Shown piece after piece: positions 45,601-56,532 of a DNA stretch of 64,000 nucleotides (position 1 is the stretch's first letter; every line of letters begins with the position of its first letter). Position numbers and translations under genes: made by a program. Source of the stretch: Reticulitermes speratus (lineage: Eukaryota; Arthropoda; Insecta; Blattodea; Rhinotermitidae); NCBI GenBank assembly GCA_021186555.1, contig JAJKFL010000003.1, forward strand, positions 48,045,630 through 48,109,629. The letters run 5' to 3'. The notes beneath the pieces are model-generated. The model was not told the origin of the DNA. It did not search any database and saw nothing but the letters and a program-made list of their open reading frames with translations.

Positions 45601-45650
45601 GCACCTCCCTGAAGATGGCCACATGAGTGCCCGAAACATGTAGGAGGTGT
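45601..45650 (+). ncRNA. Hammerhead-like motif, well preserved
   Basis: Stem I GCACCUCC/GGAGGUGU (eight pairs, the last G-U), CUGAAGA, extra U, stem II GGCCAC/GUGCCC with one C-C mismatch, GAAA, ACAUGU, A as cleavage-site base. The longest stem I in the window. Confidence 0.78.
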
Positions 45651-45699
45651 ACAGTGTGTATTATACTCTTTCATACACTTATGTGCATTTGTTGGTTTT

Positions 45700-47080
45700 A
45701 GTATCACACATTATTGCTCAATGCACGGTTATGGATCATTTAAAAATAAGATCTACTCTGTTTGGTCCATCAGATGAGGTCAATATCTATGTGCTAACCA
45801 CATGACGGCCTGACATAATGTCCACGCGCTACTCCACGGCCTGTTCAATTGGCCGCTTTCTTTGTTCTGTTGCAAGCCAAGCGTTAATTTCATCCACCAG
45901 AGTGCTACCGTCTAGTTGTGCTATGTTATATTACATGTTCGATGCTCAACAGGTTCTTTGGCCTCAGCACGTGCCCTGACAGAACATGGCAAGCCGGCAA
46001 CCATAGCAAGCGGGGTTTGACACACACAAAGAGTATTTCTCATACAAACATGAGCTCCATCTAATATTCACAACAGGGAGGGAAGGGATTTCGTACTGCC
46101 ACCTGATGACAAAAGCAGTGCTCACCAAAAACACAACGAAAAAATACATTTTCTTACAAACTGTTATATACGAGTACAAGACACTTCAGTCCATACAACC
46201 AGCTAACATGAAGGTCGAACACTTGAAAGTGCCATCTATAAACAGGCATGTTAATTCTTATGTGTGTCACAGGCCGAAACCCTTACCATTCAGCAAATAT
46301 AACGGAGAAAGGGGAAAATGAGAGGGGAGGGGGAGATTTATGCAGTCCCCAGACATTACAGCAATTGTAATCTCTAAGAAGTAGACTGGCCTACATCATT
46401 TCATTGCTACAGACAACAGCTGAAGCGATGGTCAGTTCTTAGGCCATGCGTCATTCCACGGACAAAAAGTGACAAGGTGACGCTAATTCCACCACTTCCT
46501 GTATTCATGTATGTATCCTTCTTACTGCGTGTCTCTCACTCTCTCTCTTTGTGTCTAGTGCTGTGTCTTCTTGACCTACATATTGAAAGAAATATCACTT
46601 CTATGACAAGACACATAAATGTAACTTGCATATAAAGATGGAAATGTTACATAAATACACATGGTTTTCTATGGGATCAAACAAAATGAACCAACAACAG
46701 GAAAGCAGTGCTTGTCAATAGGTGAGACTGAATGCAGAAACTAATTGAAAGATTCTGAAGGAATGTAGTATTGTAGGGTCGAAACTGAAATATATCAGAT
46801 GAATTTAATTTGAAAAAAACATAGGCACACTAATTTAATTTTACTGAAAGGTAATCACACTGCCCACTCTGCACGAAATCAGAAAACGTGACTCCTGTAT
46901 ACCACGTAGAAGAGGTGGTCGTAGATATAAGAATAATACGAAGATTCATTTTAATTCACGAAGACATTAAGAGCAGATCATATTCGGGGGGGGGGATGCT
47001 TGTATAATCATGCAATTCATATTTTTGTCCTCCCGTTTGATATCTAAAAATGTAAAAAATTAAAACGTTATTTCAGGCTT
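45700..47080. other. Stretch with no recognised gene
   Basis: About 1.4 kb with a G-run at 46987-46995. Frames near 45964-46321 on both strands lack motifs. Confidence 0.45.
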
Positions 47081-47143
47081 CCGCCGCGATGTTGAACAGA
47101 TCTGCGCTCTTCTGGGATATTACGCGGTGTAATGTGTTAATTG

Positions 47144-47190
47144 TTTACAGACGTTTCGGGACAACGTATCGGTCCCATCTTCAAGGGCCA
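47144..47190 (-). ncRNA. Hammerhead-like motif, core variant
   Basis: Minus strand: CUUGAAGA, stem II GGGAC/GUCCC, GAAA, ACGU, C. Confidence 0.55.
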
Positions 47191-47205
47191 AGAGTCCGAG
47201 AAGAA

Positions 47206-47245
47206 AAAAGATGGGACCGATACGTTGTCCCGAAACGTCGGTAAA
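47206..47245 (+). ncRNA. Hammerhead-like motif, 5' box lost
   Basis: AAAAAAGAUGGGACC replaces the CUGANGA side. Stem II and GAAACGUCGGU remain. Inactive as read. Confidence 0.5.
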
Positions 47246-47314
47246 CAATTGCTACACGACGCCGCGTAATATCCCAGAAGAGCGCAGACCTCATTAAAAA
47301 GTGCGTTGAAGTCC

Positions 47315-47910
47315 CGCAGATATAAAGGAGAAACATTCCAAAAGTTATTTCATGTCATTTTTTCGGAATTCGAAATTTGATGTAACATGGACACAACCTT
47401 ACGGACGGTCACCGCAAAAAACATTTAATTCAACCAAAATTAAGATAAGAAATAATAAGTGTATTTTCGAAGTTAATAACAGAAGCATGGCTGTTGAAAT
47501 ACAGCATAGAAACAAAGCAGACAGCAGACTGAGTGACAGCAGAACTTAAGGCTCCTGCAGTCTTCCTTATCGTCAGCAGTGTTTCCTGAAGATGGCAGAT
47601 TCCCTGAAGGAATGATGTTTATCTTCATGCACAAGTCATCTCCTCCCAGCACCAAAGTCCCTCTGATTGGGGTTACAAATCGCTCTTTTCTCAATTTTCT
47701 GTCATTTTCTCAGTGGTCAAGAACAATTCTGTGTACTTTCTGTGACGACACTATTGTGGCATTTTCTACCCGCCCACTTGCATAAACACAGAGACGTCAC
47801 AATTCCCTGTCCACCGCTCCTATTGGTCCCGAACGGGCTTCATCACTTCTCCTTCTCCCGTAGGTCTGATTAACCACCGTCCATGCAGCCTGGCTGAATC
47901 TTTATCTTGC
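47315..47910. other. Stretch with no recognised gene
   Basis: Short frames with a GC-richer part at 47575-47880, none recognised. Confidence 0.45.
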
Positions 47911-47911
47911 C

Positions 47912-47960
47912 TCAATCCTGAAGATGGAAGCGAAATATTTTTGCGAAACGTTAGTATCTC
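47912..47960 (+). ncRNA. Hammerhead-like motif, long junction
   Basis: CUGAAGA is followed by UGGAA before stem II (GCGAAA/UUUUGC, one G-U pair), then GAAA, ACGU, U. Five unpaired bases precede stem II instead of one. Stem I is weak. Confidence 0.45.
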
Positions 47961-47964
47961 TACT

Positions 47965-49540
47965 TATAAAACCACACGTTATCACAACCTATCAAAACAC
48001 TATCTTAACACATGCCACCCATAAAAAATCATTAATTTCAATATTTTTTTTTTTTTTCAGATTTTAGGTTGTCTAACAACATATTTACAAATCGACACGG
48101 CATAACAGCCCACACTACTTGAACCTTAACAAATTCAGTTGCATTTGTTTCAGATACCACAAAATATACAATTATGGAAACTGGGAGACATGTAGTTGAA
48201 GTTTCCGTCTATCTTTTAACACTTTTTTAAAGTGGTTTTGTTCTCAACAAAATTTAATTATTGTCTTTTTAAAAAAACAAGTCTGTAAGAAATGTAAGAA
48301 CCGTTCTTTCTCTATTAAATAAAATACGCCTTAAGGTTGTCTCTATTACGACTGGGTTACAGTGCGAACACTGTTCTGACGTTTTCAGATTTGCTTCATA
48401 AAATGATGGCACTATACGGCTGATTCAGGTTTTCTGTCTAAAAAACACACAGAAATAAATTAGTCATTAAAATTTTTGTTACGCGTCGAATTACTGCTAA
48501 AGAGATATACGATCTGTTCAGTATGGCTGACAAAGGCGGGGCTAACATTGTAGTACTGATCCAGTGGAGGGAGAGATGATAAAGAGAGAGGTACTCCATA
48601 AATGTCACAGCCTGAACAAGCGTTGCGCGGTGTCCAAAAGGCAGACAAAAGCAGAAACAAAAGCAAAGCCAATAAAAACCTTACTAGATACTACTCTCAA
48701 TTTAAAACTCTTTTGACACATGGCTTCCTGTGTTAGGACTAATTCTAGAGTATGTTACATTACTAAAACGGCTCAAGAAAAAGACAGATCCCCAAAAAAC
48801 TGTGTTAAAAGTGGACAAGGAGAATTAATAAAAACAGAAAAAATTGTGGAGCGTTTAAAAACTTGGCACGCTATGTAGCCATGTTATAAAAGAGAACTCT
48901 ATTAATTACATTGATGGTGGTGCCATCCAGCGAGCAGAGCTCTCAATTAATATCATCACATGAAAGTGAGAGATGACACTAGCTACGTCACATCCTGTGC
49001 AATTAAATACCAAGACTGGCTGTTCTTGTTCAAGTTATAGTTAACATTTTTTGGAAGCGTGCCAGTATTGACACATCTTTGTCAGTGAGGGCATGTTGGC
49101 TCGCATAACTCTGTGGGCACACAAAATTACCTTTGTGCATTTTATAACTAAAAATGGTAGGTTACAAGAATAATAGTATGGGGCTATTGAGGAAATATAA
49201 TTCTTTAGTTTAAAGAATAACATGTCTGACGAGAAACGGTTTTGCTAAAAGTAAAAAAAAAAAAGTTTAAAGAAGAATTTCGAAGAACGAAACGTTTCAA
49301 GACAAATAAGTGAGCGAAAGCGAAAACAAAATATTTAAAACCATAATGTCTAAGAAGGAAATGTTAAATATCACGCAAGCAGGAATCTTCTTCGCGAATA
49401 AATCCGCTAAAAGAAGACGATCTTGGCTCGTTATATGACGGTGAGGCTAACACACATTCTAGACTAACCGAATTACTTGTTTTGCAGAAACCTCTTTCAT
49501 TAAGGTTATAACTACGTAGGAAAAAAAATTCAATGTAGCT
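47965..49540. other. Stretch with no recognised gene
   Basis: AT-rich with a T-run at 48045-48057 and an A-run at 49253-49264. Confidence 0.5.
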
Positions 49541-49542
49541 GT

Positions 49543-49842
49543 AAAATGTAAAGGTAAAATTGCCCCTGCCCAAGCCATGAAGGCAGAGAGGGGGAGCAGT
49601 TGTATAGCTCCACTCATTCTTAATCTCAGCACTAGATAGTTGTAAGTGGTCAACTTCACGCCCCGGCCACTTGACCCACTCCAAAAAAAAAAAGTTGTCC
49701 ATTGCATAGGAGGCTGGGTGGGCCCCAGAGCTGGTTTGGTCCATTTTGGGGAAGAAAATGTCTCTACCACATGACTCGTGATCGAATCAAGGACCGTCCA
49801 GCCCGTAGCTAGTCGCTGTTCAAACTACGCTATCCCGGATTC
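49543..49842 (-). mobile_element. SINE family 5, near full-length minus copy
   Basis: The minus strand has a tRNA-like head (GGGATAGCGTAG..., CTACGGGCTGGACGGTCC) with an altered B box, then GGGGCCCACCCAGCCTCCTA, CGGGGCGTGAAGTTGACCAC and AATGAGTGGAGC. Two minus frames cross it and are not genes. Confidence 0.85.
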
Positions 49843-50135
49843 TTCAGTGTAGATATTATGATAAAAAAAAAGGTTTTAAAAGGTTAACGCACAGCTTGCA
49901 GCGGACAGAGAGCTGGCAGCGCCCCCTTCATGATTTTGACACGGCACATTACGACTCTTGGCATCCTCTAGTGCACATGTTTTCGCATTAAGCATTCTGA
50001 CACGCTGTAAATATCCCTGGATATTTGATCACATATCTCGTCTCCTTTAACTACATACGAAACGTAAAAAAATGCGTAACTCTTTAGATCTGCGCTCTTT
50101 TTGGGATTTTACGCAGCTTAGAATGGTACGTCCAC

Positions 50136-50178
50136 ACTGACGTTTCGGGACAACGTATCGGTCCCATTTTCAAGGTTG
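50136..50178 (-). ncRNA. Hammerhead-like motif, core variant
   Basis: Minus strand: CUUGAAAA core variant, stem II GGGAC/GUCCC, GAAA, ACGU, C. Confidence 0.5.
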
Positions 50179-50200
50179 AAGCAGTGTTGTTGGACTGCTT

Positions 50201-50246
50201 CACCCCTTAAGATTGGACCGATAGATGTTCTTGAAACGTAGATACG
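50201..50246 (+). ncRNA. Hammerhead-like motif, degenerate
   Basis: CCCUUAAGAUUGGACC and UUCUUGAAACGUAGA keep only the outline of the motif. Confidence 0.35.
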
Positions 50247-50339
50247 AAACTATCATTCTACGCTGCGTAAAATACCAAATGTGCGCAGATCTCGTTTACA
50301 TGGCGGCGGAAACCTAAAATCACGCATGTGTAACTCTTA

Positions 50340-50420
50340 TCTATACCACGTGCTGGATTCGAAACCGTGACTCCAGACCGTGCGATCGCAAAGGCTGACA
50401 TACGCCATGCGTTTAATCTA
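50340..50420 (-). other. tRNA-like SINE head, singleton
   Basis: The minus strand has A-box-like TGGCGTATGTCAGCC and a good B-box-like GGTTTCGAATCC. No body match to the five SINE families was found. Confidence 0.45.
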
Positions 50421-50479
50421 ACATCTCAATATTTCCATGAATGTCCAAAGTTTTATCTGACACGCGGTCCCTTACAGTC

Positions 50480-50665
50480 CCGTACAGTCGAAAAACATGA
50501 GGGGAAGGGGCCACTTCGGAGACATTGACGTAGATGGAAGAATTATAATAAACGTATTAACAGAAATAGACAGTCAGGTAAGGATTAGATTAATCTGGCT
50601 CACGGTAGGGGTCAATTGCTGTGTTTCTTGAACACGGTAATTAACAGCCGGGGCCTATAGAAAGT
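50480..50665 (+). mobile_element. Non-LTR retrotransposon tail, type B, worn
   Basis: Shows ATGAGGGGAAGGGGCCACTT (EGKGPL-like), AGAATTATAATAAACGTATT and ATCTGGCTCACGGTAGGG. The frame is lost. Confidence 0.6.
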
Positions 50666-50669
50666 GGTA

Positions 50670-51195
50670 GATATCGTAACTATTATAACGATTAAATTCC
50701 GAAAAAAGAACGCCACGCCATGTACAGTAGTTTAGCCAGAAATCTTGGAAGTTTATCATGGGGCAGATTACTCACCACTGTGGATGAAAATGTATTTATT
50801 TAGTTTATTTAGTGACGTCTGTGGTTAAGAAAAATGGTAACGGAAAGACAGAATATGGTAGCAAAAATATCAGCAAGTGTTCATTAGCATTGTATCGGGA
50901 CATGAAATTTAACAGGGACAAAATATCTAATTAGAATGTTGTGCTAGGAAAGAAAAAAGTGGAATAGGGTGGCTGTTAGCAGGAGTGTGGAAATTGAGAA
51001 GAATTAGAAAAAAATTACTAAAGAAAGATGTCCTTTGTGTTCAGGTAAAGAGAATTCCAAACACCTATAGACATTTTGTTCAAAAACTAGCAAATGCAGA
51101 AAGGAATTTGCAAATAAAAGTGGCAGATTACTAATGACGAGGCATTTTGTAAGAAAATATTAATACATACTAACAAAGATTTCATTGTAATTTTC
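50670..51195. other. Stretch with no recognised gene
   Basis: A-rich with no motif in any frame. Confidence 0.5.
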
Positions 51196-51200
51196 GGTAA

Positions 51201-51470
51201 TTTTTTTGTGGCGCAACAGTCCGAGTCGGGTCTAGGCCTCTTTACTGTCGAGGTTACTAGATCACACACAATTGGAGACACACAAACACACGTACACCCG
51301 GTTGGACTCCTCTCGACGAGTGATCAGTTTGTTGCACAGGCTGCCACTTACAATACACACAACAAACACAAGAGACGAACATCCATACCCTCAGTGGGAT
51401 TCGAACCCGCGATCCCAGGAATCGAGCAGTTGCAGACCTAAGCCTTAGCCTGCACAGCCATCTGGATCGG
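51201..51470 (-). mobile_element. tRNA-derived SINE, family 4, minus copy
   Basis: The minus strand starts CCGATCCAGATGGCTGTGCA, has B-box GGTTCGAATCCC, the body GAACGGAT-free GTTTGTTGTGTGTATTG, CTGATCACTCGTCGAG, and an A tail (51201-51207). It aligns throughout with 17240-17499. No clear duplication at the ends. Confidence 0.88.
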
Positions 51471-51474
51471 ATAG

Positions 51475-52980
51475 GAAGATATATAGTCAAAGGTAAATAT
51501 AAGCCGTTGAATAAGATAAAACAATTACATAATATGTGTTTAAGGGGAAAAATGCTTCCACCGTGACAACTCGAGGTTCATTGGATGGTAGCTTCAATAA
51601 AAGCAGGTTGGGCTGAACTCACTAAATATTATTATCATATTACGCGTATATTATGACGTACCCAGGTCCAACAGGATAATTTGTAAATGATAAATTGGAA
51701 AGTATATGAAAGGAAACGTGCGTGGTCTAATTTGATGTAAGCTAATATCCTGGCATTTGCCTGGAAGAACTGAAATATGTATCAGTCAGGACACTTGGTG
51801 TCCCGGTCAAGATTCGAAACATACACCTCCGGAATACAAATCATAAACCTCACCGCTTCTGCCAGTATGATTGTAGAGTATAATCTGTATCTCGAGAGAC
51901 GAAGGTGAATGAGAAAGTACAGACTGTGACTGACTGACACCTGTTGCAGTGCACAATCTTACATCTTGCAACATGGTCTGAAATTACAGTACCGCTGATG
52001 ACAAAGTCTGCCAGTGGAAGCGATGCTGAGTCAAATTCATCCACCTCCCATTCACCCAAGTAATTTCAGTAGCATTTATGTTAATATTGTTATCTCCTTC
52101 TAGGTCTCACAAGTGGTCGTTTTCTAAGAGGTGCACTATCAAAATACTGTACGCACTTTTTGCCTTCTCCATTCTCTGCCCTTACCATACCCAGCCCATC
52201 TAACTCTGTTTGCCCCTAACTATGTTAAAAATGCCAGGTCAACTGTGTAAATTACGGAATTTCACATTATGTAAAAATTACAACTTGTAATTAGCAATAA
52301 AATTACACCCTACTACATAGGCCTACACCAACAGAGCACATTGAATAATTTACATACCTCTCATCATGTTATGGTGTACCTACTAACTGTCGCACTACTT
52401 TACTTAACGTTTAGTGCTTCCGTGAACTTACATGTGTGATGCTGGGTATCTGTGATCACGAAGGTTACGACTCAACTGGACGCTATCAGATCACAAGGGT
52501 TGGAGCATGTAATGGCGTGACATGTCACCGCTTATCTTTGGTTCAGCGTTACATAAGAAAACCGTCACAAAATATACAGGAGTTGGATTGTCATTCGTTG
52601 CGACTGAGTGATTCTTTTGTCGTTTATCGGTGATGATTTTATGACTTTACGATATTAGTGAGAAGAAGCAAATGGTTGAAAGAATGGTGGACTTGTCAAA
52701 GGTACGCATATAAATCCGGCAGACAGGCTCTGTATTAAACTGGGCAGTGAAGAGATGTGCACGAGGATATCATTCCATCTAAAAAATAAATGAAGCTTAA
52801 TTATTAGAGCGCGTTCGCCTTCTACAAATCGTACTAACAACGCTACAATAAGAATAAGTGGTTCCTATTTCTCTGATAATAGCACTGTTGCTAGAATACC
52901 GGGAAACACACAAATTATTTGCAGCACTATATTTAAATTTTTGGCAAAAACAATTTAAAAGGCATGAATTGTAATTTTAC
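51475..52980. other. Mostly unrecognised; tRNA-like head at 51789-51865
   Basis: At 51789-51865 the minus strand has A-box-like AAGCGGTGAGGTTTATGA and B-box-like GTTTCGAATC, probably a lone SINE head. The rest is unrecognised. Confidence 0.4.
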
Positions 52981-53082
52981 TTGCATAATTTTTGTGAAAT
53001 TCATCCCGTTGTGGTATATCATATTAAAACTGACATACATGCTGCCGTTATCCAAAAAAAAAGTTTATCAGTTTCGTCAATA

Positions 53083-53124
53083 TATGCTACATGTTTTGGT
53101 CGTACTGACCATCCTCAGGCATGT
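53083..53124 (-). ncRNA. Hammerhead-like motif, G12 changed
   Basis: Minus strand: stem I AUGC/GCAU, CUGAGGA, extra U, stem II GGUC/GACC, then AAAA in place of GAAA, ACAUGU, A. The G12A change should abolish activity. Confidence 0.65.
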
Positions 53125-53237
53125 AAATGCATGACTTTAAAACTCAAAATAAAATGCATAGATTTCACAAATTCTATATATGTATACATATACATATACT
53201 ATATGCATTTTGTTTTGAGTTTTAAGGTCATGTTTTT

Positions 53238-53280
53238 AAATGTCTGAGGATGGTCAGTACGACCGAATCATGCAGCATAA
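53238..53280 (+). ncRNA. Hammerhead-like motif, A15.1 changed
   Basis: Stem I AUGU/GCAU, CUGAGGA, extra U, stem II GGUC/GACC, GAAU in place of GAAA, then CAUGCA. Confidence 0.6.
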
Positions 53281-53485
53281 ATTGACGAAAATAATGAAAT
53301 CTGTTGTGGTTGACTGCAGCACTTATGTCACTCTTAATTACTTTCATAGCCCGCTATACGTCCAAAGCGTCAGAGACTGCGCATGCGCAGAATAGGAAAG
53401 CGAAAGCTCATGCGCGCAGAAATGTTGATAAGGAAAACAGCCCGACAATAAATTATAAATTTCCTTCAGACACAACAATGTGTAT

Positions 53486-53532
53486 TAATGTCTGAAGAGG
53501 GTCAAAATATGACCGAAAATGTGTAGCATATA
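53486..53532 (+). ncRNA. Hammerhead-like motif, well preserved
   Basis: Stem I AUGU/GCAU, CUGAAGA, extra G, stem II GGUCA/UGACC (5 bp), GAAA, AUGUGU, A. Same orientation as the copy 250 bp upstream. Confidence 0.68.
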
Positions 53533-53539
53533 TTATTAA

Positions 53540-54155
53540 ATTAAATATAATAAAATTGTTATATCTGACGGAAATTTATAATTTACTGCGATTTAGTTAT
53601 AACACAAGGGGATGAATTATATCAAAACAGCCCGACCTAGACGAAAATTAAAGGGCCCAACGGTTGTATACAAAACTGTCCAACATCAGACTTCATGAAG
53701 AATATTTCAGTTGTTCTCGAATTGTCATACACGAAAGGATAGAAAGACGGATGTGCAGGAATTTTAACACGCGTTCCTTGCATACATATGAAAGCGTCTC
53801 ATAAAATTACTGAACAGTTAAACACGACACATATGCACCATTTCTACGTCGTATTCTAGAGATATACTATAACTCGTAGCTTAAGTATCGAAACGGATTG
53901 AGCTGCCTTCAGACCCTACGTGTCTTTCTTCAACCAGTTCTACTGAGGCACTTTACAGTTCTTCAGAACAGGTCAGAAATCATCAAAATTATTTAAAACA
54001 GTCAATAAACCACATGAATTCCTTTACCATTCCACCCACTTCACTGACTGAGACATCTGTCCGGTTGCAATCTGTTATTTCAATGTCTAACTAAATAACT
54101 CAATGCTGTATGACTCACTGAAATAAAAATTTTTCTTTAGACTTTGCCCATCTCC
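53540..54155. other. Stretch with no recognised gene
   Basis: AT-rich; nothing recognised. Confidence 0.5.
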
Positions 54156-54159
54156 TTTT

Positions 54160-54372
54160 TTAATTTTTAATAAAAAACTACGTTTAGGACGCCGGCTTTG
54201 CTTCCGTTCTCAGGTAAAGAAAGCGCTTACACTGGTCGACCCCTTAGATAGGCCCGGTGACGGAGAATAGCTTTCCTAACCAGAAGACGGAAAACAAGTC
54301 GGCTTCCAAAAAGTAGTGCTTCATTAAAAAATTAAAAAGTTAGATGATGGGCAAAGTCTAAAGAAAGAAAAT
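54160..54372. repeat. Worn inverted unit related to 17930-18150
   Basis: Left TACGTTTAGGACGCCGGC and TTCTCAGGTAAAGAAAGCGC, right AGAAGACGGAAAAC and CGGCTTCCAAAAAGTAGTGC. Both motif copies have lost GAAA or the CUGANGA box. Confidence 0.65.
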
Positions 54373-54479
54373 TGCTTCACTAAGTAAATAATCTTCCTAA
54401 GGAAACAATAACCGAGCAGAATTTTCTACAAAATCAATTTTCGTTTGCGGCAAAAGAGTCCAATTCGATACTGTTCTCC

Positions 54480-55112
54480 TCTCAGGAGTATCAGCATCAC
54501 GTGAGTCTGTGCTCCTCTGTTCATCAGTGAGTGATCAGGTCACCACGTGGTCTGAGGCTGTGCTCCTGTCGATATCAGAATCGTGGGCTGGCTGTGCTCC
54601 TGTTAGTAGTTCAGCATCACGGGGTCTGAGGCTGTGCTTCTGTCAGTAGTATCAGCTCACGTGGGTCTGAGGCTGTGCTTCTGTCAGTAGTATCAGCATC
54701 ACGTGGGTCTGAGGCTGTGCTCTTCTGTCAGTAGTATCAGCAGTCACGTGGGTCTGAGGCTGTGCTTCTGTCAGTAGTATCAGCATCACGTGGGTCTGAG
54801 GTGTGCTTCTGTCAGTAGTATCAGCATCAGGTGAACCTGAGGCTGCGCTCCTCTCAGTAGTATCAGCATCACGTGAATCTGAGGCTGTGCTCTGTCAGTA
54901 GTATCAGCATCACGTGGGTCTGAGGCTGTGCTCCTGTCAGTAGTATCAGCACCACGTGGGTCTGAGGCTGTGCTCTGTCAGTAGTATCAGCATCACGTGA
55001 ATCTGAAGCTGTGCTCCTGTCAGTAGTATCAGCATCACGTGACTCTAAGGCTGTTCTGCTTTAGTAGTATCAGCATCACGTGACCCTGACGCTGTGCTTC
55101 TTTCAGTAGTAA
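54480..55112. repeat. 42-bp tandem array carrying CACGTG
   Basis: About fifteen units of the form TCAGTAGTATCAGCATCACG plus TGGGTCTGAGGCTGTGCTCC. Twelve copies of the palindrome CACGTG (E-box) are readable. Units vary by one to three bases in length. The last two units are diverged. Confidence 0.93.
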
Positions 55113-55114
55113 CA

Positions 55115-55915
55115 GTAGCACACGAATTCTTACAGCAGTTTACTAGTTGTGTGCCCTTCTCACATTAACGTCTTGCGTGATTTAATTCCATGCATATGAA
55201 ACGGCTAGGAGACAGGGAACTGAGAAATGTGAGGAAGATCTGATGTTAATGCACTGGACATGCTGTACAGGCAGGTATTCTTTCTTTCCTTTACACTTTA
55301 TGGCCTTTACCTTTTAGCATCCCAAATGTTCATCTCCAGAACAACACGCACACTGAAGGAAACAAATAAAGAATGACCTTACAGTGGCAGTCTTGCTAGC
55401 TACTGGATAGGAGAACAACAGAAGGGTGTAGTGTTGTATAGAGAAGACACTTGAGAGATACAGAAAACGCCGGTTTAAAGCGTTGTTCGGGGCCCACAGT
55501 TCTACTGTAGCGATGAGCAAATCTTGATGTACTAGGCTCGAATTACAAAGCTCAAGCCAAGTGATAATACAGTTCTTTTATTGTACAAGTGTTTACATGT
55601 TACACTAAAACAACAATAAATTATAGGAAAAACTTATGGTGTCTATAGTCCTTCAAGCGCTTTAATTTACTCAGTAAAGCTACAAAACAACATAACTCAA
55701 TGTATTCTTCTTCCGCTTCATAGGCTGAGCACAACAAACCCAATGATACAAATAAATATTATAAAGCATACAGATCTTTACCTCTGAGTAACGGAACTCA
55801 AGTACAGAATTCGAATATATGCGTTGTGCACGCCATTTTTCTTACGCACAAAACACATTTAAAGTTTGTAAAAGGCTGCATTGCGATAACCAAACACTGT
55901 CCGTCGTCTCAGGCT
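55115..55915. other. Stretch with no recognised gene
   Basis: No motif or element recognised. Confidence 0.5.
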
Positions 55916-55917
55916 TA

Positions 55918-55965
55918 AAAGCCCAAAATGTTTCGGAGAATGGATTCGTCTCCTTCTTCAGGTGG
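55918..55965 (-). ncRNA. Hammerhead-like motif, well preserved core
   Basis: Minus strand: CUGAAGA, extra A, stem II GGAGA/UCUCC, GAAA, then ACAUUUU with a damaged stem III. Followed on the plus strand by GATGGACAAAG, as in 16005-16197. Confidence 0.6.
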
Positions 55966-55969
55966 AAAG

Positions 55970-56510
55970 GGAAGAGGGAGAAAGTTCTGTAGCGGCCCCT
56001 ACTTCTAAAGGTCCCACCAGAGTAGTTTTTTCCATGCTACGAAACCTTATGGGTCTTTTAACTTGAGGCGATGGACAAAGACCAAAATATCAGTCACGTC
56101 TGTACAAAACACGATGTAGACACACTTTAACATCACGTTTATCATCTCTCTCCATAAAATATGTCACATTCTAACTCCATTTGTTCATTGGCTATCGATA
56201 ACAAACTGAAATTTTCCGTCTGATATTGCTGCTTTACATTCTACACAAAATGAACGTAACGCAAAAACTTGCACACATCCGAACATTTATTAAGACAATA
56301 TTTCAGGACACTGCAATGGATATAATGCCAGATGTCAATCTTAGCACACAAATTTATTTCGCTCGTATGATAATATTTGAAGGAAAAAGGTGGGATGACT
56401 TCTAGTAGATTATGTTCGTGCGAAATTAAGTGAAAATCCGTCAGTGGTTCAAACGTTATTGGGGAGAGACACGGTAGACCTGAACGAGAGTTGATATGCT
56501 CACAGCAATT
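55970..56510. other. Stretch with no recognised gene
   Basis: AT-rich with no supported frame. Confidence 0.5.
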
Positions 56511-56532
56511 AAGGTGGAATAAGATACTGTGA

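Larger units (their letters stand above)
45400..45680. repeat. Inverted-repeat unit with paired hammerhead-like motifs
   Basis: Arms of over 100 bp (ATTATACACACTGTATATAT-like outer ends, motif, TGCATTACAAA, then TCGAAATATTACAGAAGT) around a centre near 45535. The central region is itself palindromic. Best-preserved long unit in the window. Confidence 0.93.
47086..47312. repeat. Inverted-repeat unit with paired hammerhead-like motifs
   Basis: Outer ends GGCTTCCGCCGCGATGTTGA (left) and a worn complement (right), then CTGCGCTCTTCTGGGATATT and ATTGTTTACAGACGTTTCGG. Same family as 31062 and 50085. Confidence 0.88.
50085..50325. repeat. Inverted-repeat unit with paired hammerhead-like motifs, worn
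   Basis: Outer AGATCTGCGCTCTTTTTGGG and its worn complement, then TTTTACGCAGC. The right arm has diverged. Ends in GGCGGCGGAAACC. Confidence 0.82.
53066..53304. repeat. Inverted-repeat unit with paired hammerhead-like motifs
   Basis: Arms share CAGTTTCGTCAATATATGCT (left) and a worn complement (right), the motif, then CATGACTTTAAAACTCAAAA. The centre is a TATACATATACATATA tract. Confidence 0.88.
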
